A stretch of 64,000 nucleotides of DNA from Roseateles sp. Its GTDB lineage: Bacteria; Pseudomonadota; Gammaproteobacteria; Burkholderiales; Burkholderiaceae_C. Position numbers and translations under genes: made by a program. The notes under the pieces are model-generated. The model made no database searches, was not told the DNA's origin, and was given only the letters and a program-made list of their open reading frames with translations. The DNA is taken from contig JAFALK010000046.1 in the NCBI GenBank assembly GCA_019234295.1, positions 85,172 through 149,171 on the forward strand, in the 5' to 3' direction. Shown here piece after piece: positions 28,495 to 40,360 of this stretch (position 1 is its first letter; the number at the start of each line of letters is the position of its first letter).

Positions 28495-29883
28495 TCAACA
28501 CTCGACGATATTGACCGCCAGACCGCCGCGGGCCGTTTCCTTGTACTTGGTCATCATGTCCGCACCGGTGTCTCGCATGGTCTTGATGACCTTGTCCAGG
28601 CTCACGTAGTGCGTGCCATCACCGCGCAGAGCCATGCGGGCGGCGTTGATCGCCTTGACCGAGGCGATGGCATTGCGCTCGATGCAGGGGATCTGCACGA
28701 GGCCGCCCACGGGGTCGCAGGTCAGGCCCAGGTGGTGCTCCATCCCGATCTCGGCGGCGTTCTCCACCTGCGCCGGCGTGCCGCCCATGACTTGGCACAG
28801 CGCCGCAGCGGCCATGGAGCAGGCCACGCCGACCTCGCCCTGGCATCCCACTTCCGCGCCGCTGATGCTGGCGTTTTCTTTATAGAGGATGCCAATGGCA
28901 GCGGCGGTCAGCAAAAAGTCGACCACGCCGTCCTCGTTGGCACCATGGACGAAGCGGCTGTAGTAGTGCAGCACCGCAGGAACGATGCCGGCCGCGCCGT
29001 TGGTCGGCGCGGTCACGACACGGCCGCCGGCAGCGTTTTCCTCGTTGACGGCGAGGGCGTAGAGATTGACCCAGTCCATGACCTGCAGCGGGTCGCGCAG
29101 GGCCTGCTCGGGGTTGCTCGTGAGGGCACGGAACAGGTCCGGTGCGCGGCGTTTGACCTTGAATCCACCGGGCAGGATGCCTTCGGTCTTCAGGCCGCGC
29201 TGCACGCAGTCCTGCATGACCTGCCAGATCTTCAGCAGCCCGGAACGGGTGTCGGCCTCGGGACGCCAGTGGACTTCATTGCGGCGCATGACTTCAGCGA
29301 TGCTGATGCCGTAGCGCTGGGTCTGCTGCAGCAGCTCGTCGCCGGTCTTGAAGGGGTAGGGCAGCACGGTGGCATCGGGCGCAATGACCTTTTGCTTGGA
29401 TCCATCGGCCAGCACCTCCTCGCTGACGACGAAGCCGCCGCCGACCGAGTAGAAGGTCTTCTCTGTCAGCAACTCGCCCGCCACGTCGTAGGCGGCGAAC
29501 TTCATGCCGTTGGCGTGCAGGGGCAGGCTCTGGCGGCGGAAGAAGGTCAGGTCCTTGGCTTCGTTGAAGGCCACGGGCTTTTCGCCGAGCAGCTTCAGGT
29601 CGCCCGCGCGGATGACGCTCAGGTAACTCTCCACCTGCTCGACATCCACCGTGTCCGGCTCATGGCCGGCCAGGCCCAGCAGCACGGCCTTGTCGCTGCC
29701 GTGGCCCTTGCCGGTGGCGCCGAGCGAGCCGAAGAGCTGCGAGACGACGCGGTTGGTCTTCTCGAGCAGGCCCTCGTGCTTGAGGCGCAGCACGAAGAGC
29801 CGCGCTGCCCTCATCGGGCCCACGGTGTGCGAGCTCGAGGGGCCGATGCCGATCTTGAAGAGGTCGAATACCGAAACTGCCAT
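28495..29883 (-). CDS. sdaA: L-serine ammonia-lyase (serine dehydratase)
   Basis: 462-residue iron-sulfur enzyme that deaminates L-serine to pyruvate and ammonia. The N-terminal domain begins [23 protein letters not shown], a family hallmark. The catalytic domain carries the cluster-binding cysteines in [24 protein letters not shown] and PCIERN. It is the last gene of the gcvT-gcvH-gcvP-sdaA cluster (18 bases after gcvP) and so most likely responds to the glycine riboswitch. This allows glycine, converted to serine by a hydroxymethyltransferase encoded elsewhere, to be burned to pyruvate. Confidence 0.96.
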   Translation of the reverse strand: MAVSVFDLFKIGIGPSSSHTVGPMRAARLFVLRLKHEGLLEKTNRVVSQLFGSLGATGKGHGSDKAVLLGLAGHEPDTVDVEQVESYLSVIRAGDLKLLGEKPVAFNEAKDLTFFRRQSLPLHANGMKFAAYDVAGELLTEKTFYSVGGGFVVSEEVLADGSKQKVIAPDATVLPYPFKTGDELLQQTQRYGISIAEVMRRNEVHWRPEADTRSGLLKIWQVMQDCVQRGLKTEGILPGGFKVKRRAPDLFRALTSNPEQALRDPLQVMDWVNLYALAVNEENAAGGRVVTAPTNGAAGIVPAVLHYYSRFVHGANEDGVVDFLLTAAAIGILYKENASISGAEVGCQGEVGVACSMAAAALCQVMGGTPAQVENAAEIGMEHHLGLTCDPVGGLVQIPCIERNAIASVKAINAARMALRGDGTHYVSLDKVIKTMRDTGADMMTKYKETARGGLAVNIVEC

Positions 29884-29901
29884 GGCCTGGAGCCTCGCGG
29901 T

Positions 29902-32772
<2,871 letters not shown>

Positions 32773-32791
32773 GGCGGGTCGCTTCGAAAAA

Positions 32792-33163
32792 TTACAGGGA
32801 CTTCAGCAGGGCGTCGTAGGCGGTCGCGTCCATCAGGGCGCCCAGCTCGGCCGGGTTGGAGAGCTTGACCTTGAAGAACCAGCCCGTCTTGAGCGGGTCG
32901 GTATTGGCCAGAGCTGGTTCGTCGCGCAGGCCCTCGTTCACCTCGACGATCTCGCCCGAGACGGGCATGTAGACGTCTGCTGCGGCCTTGACGGACTCGA
33001 CCACGCCGGCCACTTCCTTCTCGGCCAGGGTCTTGCCGACCGCGGGCAGGTCCACGAAGACGATGTCGCCCAGCGCGTCTTGCGCGTGCACGGTGATGCC
33101 CACGGTGGCGATGTCGCCGTTGACTTCGATCCACTCGTGGTCGGCGGTGTACTTGATGCTCAT
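32792..33163 (-). CDS. gcvH: Glycine cleavage system H protein
   Basis: 123-residue carrier whose lipoyl-lysine shuttles the aminomethyl group from GcvP to GcvT. The lipoylation site is Lys59 in [12 protein letters not shown]; the fold signature [11 protein letters not shown] at the N-terminus and [18 protein letters not shown] at the C-terminus are typical, and length is normal. It sits between gcvT (26-base gap) and gcvP. No second copy is seen in the window. Confidence 0.97.
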   Translation of the reverse strand: MSIKYTADHEWIEVNGDIATVGITVHAQDALGDIVFVDLPAVGKTLAEKEVAGVVESVKAAADVYMPVSGEIVEVNEGLRDEPALANTDPLKTGWFFKVKLSNPAELGALMDATAYDALLKSL

Positions 33164-33189
33164 TGCAAAGGCTCCGTTGTGATTGCGGG

Positions 33190-34305
33190 TTAGCCGCGGA
33201 AGTAGTTGTTGGGCGTGAAGGGTGTGGGCGAGACCGTCATTGGCGTGCGCTTGTCACGCACGATGGCGAAGACCTCGGTGCCGGCCTTGGCAAAGGCCGC
33301 GCCAATGTAGGCGAGGGCGATGGGCTTGCCGACCGTCGGGCCGACCGTGCCGCTGGTGACGATGCCGATCTCGGTGCCGTCGGCGTCAACGAGCTTGCTG
33401 CCTTCGCGCACCGGCATGCGCTCACTGCTGACGAGGCCGACGCGCTTGCGCGACGCGCCTTCGGCCAGCTGCCGGTCGATCACCGAGGCACCGGGATAGC
33501 CGCCGGCACGCGCGCCACCGGAGCGGCGCACCTTCTGAATCGCCCAGGTCAGCGAGGCCTCGACGGGCGTGGTCGTCGCGTCGATGTCGTGGCCGTAGAG
33601 GCATAGGCCCGCTTCCAGGCGCAACGAGTCGCGTGCGCCCAGGCCGATGGGCTTGACTTCCTCATGCGCCAGCAGCTTTCGGGCCAGCGCCTCGGCCTGG
33701 TCTGCGGCCACCGAGATTTCGTAGCCGTCTTCGCCGGTATAGCCCGAACGGGTCAGGAAGGTGGGGATGCCGTCGAGTTCGAAGAAGCCGCCAGTCATGA
33801 AAACGAGCTGGGCGACGCCGGGGTTCAGGCGTGAGAGCACCGTCACGGCTTTCGGGCCTTGCAGGGCCAGCAGGGCCTGGTCGGGCAGGGGCCGCACCTC
33901 GCACTTGTCCGAGAGGTGCCTCTGCATGTGGGCAATGTCCTGGTCTTTGCAGCCGGCGTTGACGACGACGAAGAGCTCATGCTCGCGGCGGCAGACCATC
34001 AGATCGTCGAGGATGCAGCCCTTGTCGTCGGTGAACAGGGCGTAGCGCTGCTTGTTGACGCCGAGATCCACGATGTCCACGGGAACCAGGGTTTCGAGCG
34101 CGGCGTCGGCACCGGCGCCGATCAGCAGCACCTGGCCCATGTGCGACACGTCAAACAGGCCGCAGGCGGCACGCGTGTGCTTGTGCTCGGCCATCAGGCC
34201 CATGGGATATTGCACCGGCATGTCGTAGCCGCCGAAGGGCACCATCTTGGCGCCGAGTTCAAGGTGCAGGGCGTGCAGCGGGGTTTTCTTGAGGACAGCG
34301 GACAT
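33190..34305 (-). CDS. gcvT: Aminomethyltransferase, glycine cleavage T-protein
   Basis: 371-residue folate-dependent enzyme that releases ammonia and makes 5,10-methylenetetrahydrofolate from the aminomethyl group on GcvH. Family features: GAKMVPFGGYDMPVQYPMG, the DVSHMGQVLLIG segment, and SGYTGEDGYEISV; the C-terminal beta-barrel ends TPFTPNNYFRG. ATG 34305 has GGAG at a proper distance; the TTG 15 bases upstream is unlikely. First gene after the glycine riboswitch, so translation or transcription of the whole operon should rise with glycine. Confidence 0.97.
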   Translation of the reverse strand: MSAVLKKTPLHALHLELGAKMVPFGGYDMPVQYPMGLMAEHKHTRAACGLFDVSHMGQVLLIGAGADAALETLVPVDIVDLGVNKQRYALFTDDKGCILDDLMVCRREHELFVVVNAGCKDQDIAHMQRHLSDKCEVRPLPDQALLALQGPKAVTVLSRLNPGVAQLVFMTGGFFELDGIPTFLTRSGYTGEDGYEISVAADQAEALARKLLAHEEVKPIGLGARDSLRLEAGLCLYGHDIDATTTPVEASLTWAIQKVRRSGGARAGGYPGASVIDRQLAEGASRKRVGLVSSERMPVREGSKLVDADGTEIGIVTSGTVGPTVGKPIALAYIGAAFAKAGTEVFAIVRDKRTPMTVSPTPFTPNNYFRG

Positions 34306-34345
34306 GCGAAGAGGCTCCAAGGGTGTGATTCGACCGTTGATGCCT

Positions 34346-34546
34346 CGCTGTCCGGTTTACTTGAGAGATTGACCGCTAGACTCAGCGGCTTGCCCCTTCA
34401 GTGGACAGGCTCGATCGTTAGCCGATCCACCCGCCTCTCTCCAGTGAGGAACGCATCCTGAGGACGCGTCTTGTCAGTCCTTTTGCCTGAGCGTTGCATC
34501 GCCTTCGGCGGCCCTCTTCGTGGGAAGAGGACTCTCTCCTGACAGG
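34346..34546 (-). ncRNA. Tandem glycine riboswitch upstream of gcvT
   Basis: Read on the minus strand, two gcvT-type aptamers lie in a row. The first (about 34546-34471) begins GGAGAGAG and contains GCCGCCGAAGGCGATGC and CTCAGGCAAAAGGACTG. The second (about 34446-34346) begins CTGGAGAGAGGCGG, contains CTGAAGGGGCAAGCC and ends CTCTCAAGTAAACCGGACAG. These are the conserved core blocks of the glycine riboswitch class, and the position right before gcvT fits. The leader continues about 40 bases to the gcvT start. In this family glycine binding normally turns on cleavage genes. Boundaries are good to about 5-10 bases. Confidence 0.93.
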
Positions 34547-34551
34547 CGTGC

Positions 34552-34592
34552 ATTCTAGCCATTAAGAAGTGGTTAAGAAGCAGTTGCAGAAT
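34552..34592. promoter_or_regulatory. Shared control region of gcv and the two-component operon with an 11-bp-period direct repeat
   Basis: Two exact copies of TTAAGAAG (34562-34569 and 34573-34580) lie 11 bases apart, the layout of QseB/PmrA-type response regulator boxes. Toward gcv a -10-like TAGAAT is present on the minus strand (34557-34552) with the repeat over its -35 region. Toward the regulator gene a -10-like CAGAAT (34587-34592) follows the repeat; no -35 match is seen, consistent with activator dependence. Confidence 0.6.
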
Positions 34593-34599
34593 CCCTAGG

Positions 34600-35265
34600 A
34601 TGAGAATCCTTTTGGTTGAAGACGATCACATGATCGGCGAGCAGATGCTCGACCTGCTGCGCGACGAGAAATACGCCGTGGACTGGGTGCGTGACGGCGA
34701 GATGGCCGACACGGCCCTGCTGGGCCAGAGCTACGACCTGGTGCTGTTGGACCTGGGCCTGCCCAAGCGCGATGGCATGAGCGTGCTGCGGGCCCTGCGC
34801 GCCCGCAAGGACCGCACACCGGTGCTGATCGCCACGGCCCGGGACGCCGTGAGCCAGCGAATCGAGGGCCTCGATGCCGGGGCCGATGACTATGTGCTCA
34901 AGCCCTTCGAGCTCGACGAGTTGCTCGCGCGCATCCGCGCCCTGATCCGCCGCGCCCAGGGTCGCGCGGAGCCGGTCTACGAACACATGGGCGTGACCAT
35001 CAACCCGGTCACGCACGAGGCCACGGTCGATGGCCGGCCCGTGCAGCTTTCCGCCCGCGAATGGTCGGTGCTGGAGCCGCTGATCGCGCGGCCCGGTCTC
35101 GTGCTCTCGCGCCAGCAACTGGAGGAAAAGCTCTACGGCTGGAAGGACGAGATCAGCAGCAATGCCGTCGAGGTGTACGTGCACGGCCTGCGCAAGAAGC
35201 TCGGCCCCAAGCTGATCCAGAACGTGCGCGGGCTCGGCTACATGGTGCCCAAGGCCCAAGCATGA
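34600..35265 (+). CDS. OmpR-family response regulator, QseB/PmrA-like
   Basis: 221-residue DNA-binding regulator. Receiver domain residues 1-115 with acidic pair Glu7-Asp8-Asp9, phosphoacceptor Asp51 in LLDLGLP and Lys101 in VLKPF. Winged-helix effector domain about 125-218 (VQLSAREWSVLEPLIARPGLVLSRQQLEEKLYG, YVHGLRKKLGPKLIQNVRGLGYMV). The start LLVEDDHMIGEQM...VDWVRDG is typical of the QseB/PmrA branch. ATG 34600 lies only 7 bases after a -10-like box and lacks a spaced Shine-Dalgarno, so the mRNA may be leaderless. The stop overlaps the kinase ATG (ATGA). Confidence 0.94.
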   Translation: MRILLVEDDHMIGEQMLDLLRDEKYAVDWVRDGEMADTALLGQSYDLVLLDLGLPKRDGMSVLRALRARKDRTPVLIATARDAVSQRIEGLDAGADDYVLKPFELDELLARIRALIRRAQGRAEPVYEHMGVTINPVTHEATVDGRPVQLSAREWSVLEPLIARPGLVLSRQQLEEKLYGWKDEISSNAVEVYVHGLRKKLGPKLIQNVRGLGYMVPKAQA

Positions 35266-36584
35266 GGGCCGGCCTGCGTTGGCTGGTTGCGTCGTTGCGA
35301 CGGCGGCTGCTGCTCTTCTTGTCGGCCGCCGTTGTCGTGGCGGCCCTCCTGCAGGGCTGGACCAGCTACCGCACGGCGCTGGCCGAGGCCGACCAGATCT
35401 TCGATCACCAGATGCAGCAGGTGGCGGTCTCGCTGGGCGGCGGTCTGGGCGGCGGGGTCCTGCACACGGAAGACGATCTGGAGCTGATGGTCCAGGCCTG
35501 GTCGGAACAGGGGCTGCAGGTTTTCCAGTCGGCTGGCCGCGCGCGGCTGCCGGCCCGAGCCGTGCTGGGCTTTGCGAACGTGAACTCGGACGGGCATGAG
35601 TACCGCGTGCTCTCGGCTCAGGCGGGCGGACAGATCGTGCAAGTGGCGCAGGACATGGCGGTTCGCCGACGCCTGGCGGGCACGCTGGCCCTGCGCACGA
35701 TCACGCCCATCGCGGTGATGTTGCCGCTTCTGATGTTGGTGGTGGGCTGGGTGGTGAGCAGCTCGCTGGCACCGGTCGAACGCGTGCGCAGGCAACTGGC
35801 CCAGCGCGAGGCCCAGGACTTGGCGCCGGTCAGCTCGCAAGACCTGCCGGCGGAGCTGCAGCCGATGGTGGGCGAATTCAACGAACTGCTGGGCCGCGTG
35901 CAGCGCTCTTTCGAGGCGCAGCAGCATTTCGTGGCCGACGCGGCGCACGAGCTGCGCTCGCCGCTCACGGCCTTGAAACTCCAGCTCCAGGGTCTGCAAC
36001 GTGCGGGCGATGAAGCAACCCGGGGCAAGGCGCTCGCGCGCCTGGATGCCGGCATCGAGCGCGCCAGCCGCCTCGTCGAGCAGCTCCTGCTGCTGGCCCG
36101 GGAAGAGGCCGCACGGCCCCGGGTGCAGGCCGTGGCCATGGAGCCGCTGATGCGCCAGGCCGTTGCCGAGCAGGCCGCGGCGGCACGCGAGCGCGACATC
36201 GATCTTGGGCTCGTCCACGCCGACCCGGCCAGCGTCGACGGACAGGCGGACGCCCTGGCCGTGCTGGTGCGCAACCTGCTGGAGAATGCCATCAAGTACT
36301 CGCCCCGAGGCGGCAAGGTAGATGCGAGTCTCACGCAGCAGGCGCAGGCTGTGCAGATCCGCGTGGAGGACAGCGGCCCCGGCATTGCGCCCGAGGAGCG
36401 CGCGCGCGTGTTCGACCGCTTCTATCGCAGCGTTGACACGGCTGCCGCAGCCGGTGGCAGCGGCCTGGGCCTGGCCATCGTCAAGTCGATCGCGCAACGT
36501 CATGGCGCCACGCTGCGCCTGGACAGCTCGCCGCGCCTGGGCGGTTTGCGCGTCGAGGTGAGCTTTCCACTGCATCTGCGTTAA
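35262..36584 (+). CDS. Sensor histidine kinase, QseC/TctE-like
   Basis: 440-residue inner-membrane kinase, partner of the upstream regulator (4-base overlap). TM1 about residues 15-33, a periplasmic sensor of about 110 residues (2CSK_N/TctE-like), TM2 about 146-168, a short linker, then the dimerisation domain with phospho-His229 in ADAAHELRSPLTALKLQLQGL, and an ATPase domain with N box NLLENAIKYSP, G1 DSGPGI and G2 GSGLGLAIVKSI. The protease gene that follows suggests an envelope-related signal, but the stimulus cannot be read. Confidence 0.94.
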   Translation: MRAGLRWLVASLRRRLLLFLSAAVVVAALLQGWTSYRTALAEADQIFDHQMQQVAVSLGGGLGGGVLHTEDDLELMVQAWSEQGLQVFQSAGRARLPARAVLGFANVNSDGHEYRVLSAQAGGQIVQVAQDMAVRRRLAGTLALRTITPIAVMLPLLMLVVGWVVSSSLAPVERVRRQLAQREAQDLAPVSSQDLPAELQPMVGEFNELLGRVQRSFEAQQHFVADAAHELRSPLTALKLQLQGLQRAGDEATRGKALARLDAGIERASRLVEQLLLLAREEAARPRVQAVAMEPLMRQAVAEQAAAARERDIDLGLVHADPASVDGQADALAVLVRNLLENAIKYSPRGGKVDASLTQQAQAVQIRVEDSGPGIAPEERARVFDRFYRSVDTAAAAGGSGLGLAIVKSIAQRHGATLRLDSSPRLGGLRVEVSFPLHLR

Positions 36585-36600
36585 GAGCGTTCTAAGCGCG

Positions 36601-36614
36601 GGACTGCACAGTCC
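36601..36614. promoter_or_regulatory. Short inverted repeat before the protease gene
   Basis: GGACTG (36601-36606) and CAGTCC (36609-36614) with CA between, in the 67-base gap between kinase stop and protease start. Could be a protein-binding site or mRNA hairpin; no promoter element is clear. Confidence 0.35.
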
Positions 36615-36651
36615 TTGCCATCGAACAACCCCTGCCTGAAAGGAGTCGAAC

Positions 36652-38157
36652 ATGGCTGAAGAAACCCTCATCTCTGTAAAGCGCCTGAGCTGGATCCTTG
36701 CCAGCGTCGGCGTGCTGGGCCTGGGCGGTGGCGCCCTGGCTGCGGCCGCCTTGCAAAAGACCTCGACCGCGGCGCCGGTGGATGCCGTTACCGCGCCTGC
36801 CGTGGTCACGAGTACTGCCGCCACTGCGGCGCCTGCGGCCGCGCCTACCGTGCTGCCCGATTTCGCGGCGATCACCGAGCAGATGGGGCCGGCAGTGGTC
36901 AACATCAGCGTCACCGGCTCGGTCAAGGTCGGCAACCGCGTGCAGCTGCCGCCCGGCATCGACGAAGACGATCCCTTCTTCCAGTTCTTTCGCCGATTCC
37001 AGACGCCGCAAGGTCCGCAGCAACGCGAGATCCACGGCCAGGGCTCCGGTTTCATCATCAGCGCGGACGGCGTCATCCTCACCAACGCCCATGTGGTACG
37101 CGATGCGAGCGAGGTCACCGTCAAGCTGACCGATCGCCGTGAGTTCAAGGCCAAGGTGCTGGGCAGCGACCCTAAGACGGACGTGGCCGTGCTGCGCATT
37201 GAGGCCAAAAACCTTCCCACCGTGAAGCTCGGCGACGCCAAGGCGCTGCGCGTGGGCGAATGGGTGCTGGCCATCGGCTCGCCCTTCGGCTTCGAGAACA
37301 GCGTGACGGCCGGCGTGGTCAGCGCCAAGGGCCGCGCCTTGCCGGACGAGAACGGCAATCTCGTGCCCTTCATCCAGACCGACGTGGCGGTGAATCCCGG
37401 CAACTCGGGAGGCCCGCTGTTCAACGCGCGCGGCGAGGTCGTGGGCATCAACTCGCAGATCTTCAGCCAGACCGGCGGCTACCAGGGCCTGTCCTTCGCC
37501 ATTCCCATCGACGTGGCGCGCCGCGTGGAGCAGCAGATCGTCTCGACCGGTCACGCCCAACATGCACGACTGGGCGTGACCATCCAGAACGTGGATCAGG
37601 CCTTCGCCGATTCGTTCAAGCTCGACCGGCCCGCCGGTGCCCTGATCTCCAGCGTGGAGGAGGGCAGCGCCGGTGCCAAGGCTGGGCTCAAGCCGGGCGA
37701 CGTGGTCCTGGAGCTCAACGGCAAACCCATCATTGCGTCGACCGAGTTGCCGGCACTGCTGGGCGAGAGCCAGCCCGGTGATACCGTGAAGCTGACCGTC
37801 TGGCGCAACAACCATCGTGAGACGCTGACGGCAAAGCTCGGTGCTTCGGCGGACAAGGTCGTGCAGGTCGCCGAAGACAAGGCGGGCAAGGGCGGCAAGC
37901 TGGGACTGGCGCTGCGCGAGCTTCAGCCCGAGGAGATGCGTGGTACGGGCCTGCGTGAAGGCCTGGTCGTCGAAGAAGCCAGCGGCGCTGCGGCGCGGGC
38001 CGGCGTGCAGCCCGGCGACGTGCTGCTGGCGGTCAACGGCACGCCGGTGAGCTCGGTGGAGCAGGTGCGCGGCGCGGTCGAGGGCGCGGACAAGTCCGTC
38101 GCCCTGCTGGTTCAGCGCGGCAAGCAGCGCATCTTCGTGCCGGTGCGGATCGGCTGA
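36652..38157 (+). CDS. DegP/DegQ/MucD-type periplasmic serine protease
   Basis: 501-residue trypsin-like Do protease. N-terminal membrane or signal segment (about residues 11-33), Ala/Thr/Val-rich linker, protease domain with catalytic His147 (TNAHVV), Asp177 (KTDVAVLRI) and Ser252 (NPGNSGGPL), then two PDZ domains (about 290-385 and 400-498). It should degrade or hold misfolded envelope proteins. AAGGAG precedes the ATG. It follows the QseB/C-like pair by 67 bases and ends at a strong terminator, so the three genes may form one envelope-stress operon. Confidence 0.94.
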   Translation: MAEETLISVKRLSWILASVGVLGLGGGALAAAALQKTSTAAPVDAVTAPAVVTSTAATAAPAAAPTVLPDFAAITEQMGPAVVNISVTGSVKVGNRVQLPPGIDEDDPFFQFFRRFQTPQGPQQREIHGQGSGFIISADGVILTNAHVVRDASEVTVKLTDRREFKAKVLGSDPKTDVAVLRIEAKNLPTVKLGDAKALRVGEWVLAIGSPFGFENSVTAGVVSAKGRALPDENGNLVPFIQTDVAVNPGNSGGPLFNARGEVVGINSQIFSQTGGYQGLSFAIPIDVARRVEQQIVSTGHAQHARLGVTIQNVDQAFADSFKLDRPAGALISSVEEGSAGAKAGLKPGDVVLELNGKPIIASTELPALLGESQPGDTVKLTVWRNNHRETLTAKLGASADKVVQVAEDKAGKGGKLGLALRELQPEEMRGTGLREGLVVEEASGAAARAGVQPGDVLLAVNGTPVSSVEQVRGAVEGADKSVALLVQRGKQRIFVPVRIG

Positions 38158-38179
38158 AACCCGCCGGGCAGAAGTGCGG

Positions 38180-38209
38180 CAGGCCGGGCTCGCCCCGGCC
38201 TGTTTTTTT
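38180..38209 (+). terminator. Strong intrinsic terminator after the protease gene
   Basis: Nine-base stem CAGGCCGGG / CCCGGCCTG (38180-38188 with 38194-38202), loop CTCGC, then seven T. It lies 22 bases after the protease stop. Confidence 0.93.
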
Positions 38210-38316
38210 GGATGCGAAATTGCGGCGCAGGATCTGCCACACGCAGCAAAAACATTGCTTCACTTTTGCACTGTCCGTTACGACGTGCGCGGGAGTGCGG
38301 TGCTAGGGTTGGTGGC

Positions 38317-38685
38317 TTGACGTTCGAGGCTGTAGTAGAGGCAGCAGTAGAGGCAAGCGTGCAGAGTGATGAGATGCGCAAGTTGAGGCGCGACCTTGAC
38401 AACGCTTCGATTCCTGACGGGACGAAGGGGCGCGAAGTGCTGCTCGGATTCGCGATGCGGTTCTGCGAGGTGATGCAGGTCGAGGGCCGCGAGCCGGACC
38501 AGTGGGAGTCGGAGTTCGTGATAACGGCCATCGGCGCGTTGCGCAAGGGCCTGAACCGATATGCGACCACCTGCCTTAAGAAAGCGCTGACCGACCCTGC
38601 CCACAGCGAGCAAGGCGTGCGCGGCCACGGGGGGACCAGCCGCCAGGAGCTCGAACAGATGATCGCCGCAGCGCGCTCACTCTGA
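38317..38685 (+). CDS. Hypothetical protein, unrecognised
   Basis: About 122 residues if TTG 38317 is used; GTG 38359 and ATG 38374 are alternative in-frame starts. The frame is open back to an ATG at 38212, but that lies directly behind the T tract of the terminator and is not credible. The protein is soluble, with a charged helical N-terminus (FEAVVEAAVEASVQSDEMRKLRRDLDN) and a compact middle (GREVLLGFAMRFCEVMQVEGREPDQWESEFVITAIGALRKGLNRY). The upstream gap is less GC-rich than its surroundings (ACATTGCTTCACTTTTGCAC), which hints at its own promoter or a different origin. It ends 7 bases from the convergent phosphatase stop. No family recognised. Confidence 0.5.
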   Translation: MTFEAVVEAAVEASVQSDEMRKLRRDLDNASIPDGTKGREVLLGFAMRFCEVMQVEGREPDQWESEFVITAIGALRKGLNRYATTCLKKALTDPAHSEQGVRGHGGTSRQELEQMIAAARSL

Positions 38686-38692
38686 CCCCGGG

Positions 38693-40360
38693 CTAGGGCA
38701 GCGGCAGCGGCAGCGGGTGTCCTTCAGAGCGATCTGGCAGCTGCAGGCTGAGGATGCCGGCGATCGTCGGCGCGACATCAACCACCTCGACCCGCGCCTT
38801 CACTTCGCCGCGTCCGAGCCAAGCCGGGCCCCAGCCGAGAAGCGGCACGTGCTGGTCGTACTCCCACGGCGTGCCGTGGCTCGTGCCGCGGTTGCTGCTG
38901 GTGAGCAGCCAGCGGGGCTTCATGACAAGCTGCAGCGGCGCGGCACGCTCCGGATCCCAGGACTTGCGCATGGCCGTCAGCACAGGGTCCTTGGTGCCCG
39001 TGCCGACGAGCTCAGTGCGCGTGAACGCGGTGAAGATGCCGGGCACGGTCTTGGCGGCGTCGCGCGCGACGGCGTAGACGGCGTCGCGGTCTAGGCCGGC
39101 CTGGGAGATCTTCTGCTCGTCGAACAGGTAGCCCATGGCCGACATGCCACGCAGCCAGGGACCGGGTCCGAAGCGGGCGGCCAGCGCATCTTCCATGGCC
39201 TTGTTCAAGATCGCCGGCGCCAGCCGGCCCGCGTCGAGACCTTGGCGCTGGCTCCACTCCGGTGAATCGGCGAAGCCATGGTCGGCGGTTAGCAGGACCA
39301 TGTAGTTGGCACGGCCGATGCGCTGGTCCAGGTCGCGGAGGAAGTCCTGCAACAGCAGATCCAGTTGTAGCAGGTGCTCCTGCGACATGCGCGACTCGGG
39401 GCCGAAGCTGTGGTTGATGTAGTCGTGGCCGGAGAGGCTGACCGCGAGGATGTCCGTCCTGCCTTCAGCGCCGAGTTGTTCACCTGCAATCGCTGCGCGG
39501 GCGAACTCTAGCGTTAGCGCATCGGCGTAAGGGGAGGGCAGCAAGGCGGCGTAGAACTTCGGGCCCGGCGCGCTGAGGCCGCCGGTCACGGACACCGGCA
39601 GGCGGCGGCCATTGCCTGCGTCGTTCTGCCAGGGCTGGTCCCAGCCGGCGGCCGGGCTCTCGGCCAGCAGCGGCGCCCAGGTCTTGCCGAAGTACTTCTC
39701 AGCGGCACCAGAGCCGTTGAAGCTGTCCACCCACTGCGGATGCTTGGCCATGTAATAGGTGCTGGACGCGAAATGCCCCGTGGCACTCATGTACATGTAC
39801 GCCGTGCCGGCGTGGCCTCCTGGCAGGATGGCGCCGCGGTCCTTGCCCGAGACGCTGACGACCTTGGACTCCGGATGCACGCGGCGCAGCACATCGCCGA
39901 CGGTCTCGGCCTTGAGATTGCGCGGGCTGGTGCCGGCCAGCGGCGCGGTCTCCTCGCCGATGTACTTGTACGCGGCATCGCCCGTGTTGTAGACGGGCTC
40001 GTAGGTGACTGGATTGCGCCACTCGTTGCCGATGATGCCGCTGCGGTAGGGTGGCGCGCCGGTCAGCATGGTGGCGTGGCCGGCGGCGGTGACGGTGTAG
40101 CCGTGCGAGTAATGAGCATCGGAGAACCAAGCGCCCTGATCCAGGAAGCGGCGGAAACCGTCGGGCGCGAAGCGTTCACGCTCGCCCATCACCTGGCGCA
40201 TGGGCAGGCCGTCGACGGCGATGAAGACCACGAGTCTCGGTTTGGCCGGCGTTGCGTCGGGTGGGACCTGTTGGACCTGTAGGACCTGTGCGACGAGGGG
40301 TGTTTGTGTACAGCCGGCCAGAACGGCAGCGGCCACCAAGAGCAGGCGGCGCTTCATCAT
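38693..40360 (-). CDS. Alkaline phosphatase family lipoprotein, PafA-like
   Basis: 555-residue exported enzyme of the alkaline phosphatase superfamily. The signal peptide ends in a lipobox (VLAGC, Cys17). Metal and active-site elements: Asp50 in FIAVDGLPM, the Thr nucleophile region TVTAAGHATMLTG (about 89-100), SGHDYINH, LLTADHGF and the late SHGTPWEYDQHVPLLGWG. Thr rather than Ser at the nucleophile site matches PafA-type calcium-tolerant phosphatases and nucleotide phosphodiesterases. ATG 40360 overlaps the stop of the upstream amidohydrolase gene by one base, so both are co-transcribed. Confidence 0.88.
   Translation of the reverse strand: MMKRRLLLVAAAVLAGCTQTPLVAQVLQVQQVPPDATPAKPRLVVFIAVDGLPMRQVMGERERFAPDGFRRFLDQGAWFSDAHYSHGYTVTAAGHATMLTGAPPYRSGIIGNEWRNPVTYEPVYNTGDAAYKYIGEETAPLAGTSPRNLKAETVGDVLRRVHPESKVVSVSGKDRGAILPGGHAGTAYMYMSATGHFASSTYYMAKHPQWVDSFNGSGAAEKYFGKTWAPLLAESPAAGWDQPWQNDAGNGRRLPVSVTGGLSAPGPKFYAALLPSPYADALTLEFARAAIAGEQLGAEGRTDILAVSLSGHDYINHSFGPESRMSQEHLLQLDLLLQDFLRDLDQRIGRANYMVLLTADHGFADSPEWSQRQGLDAGRLAPAILNKAMEDALAARFGPGPWLRGMSAMGYLFDEQKISQAGLDRDAVYAVARDAAKTVPGIFTAFTRTELVGTGTKDPVLTAMRKSWDPERAAPLQLVMKPRWLLTSSNRGTSHGTPWEYDQHVPLLGWGPAWLGRGEVKARVEVVDVAPTIAGILSLQLPDRSEGHPLPLPLP

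Noticed and set aside
38212..38316. ATG at 38212 as start of the unknown gene
   Set aside because: It lies directly after the T tract of a strong terminator with no promoter or ribosome site, so transcripts reading it are unlikely.
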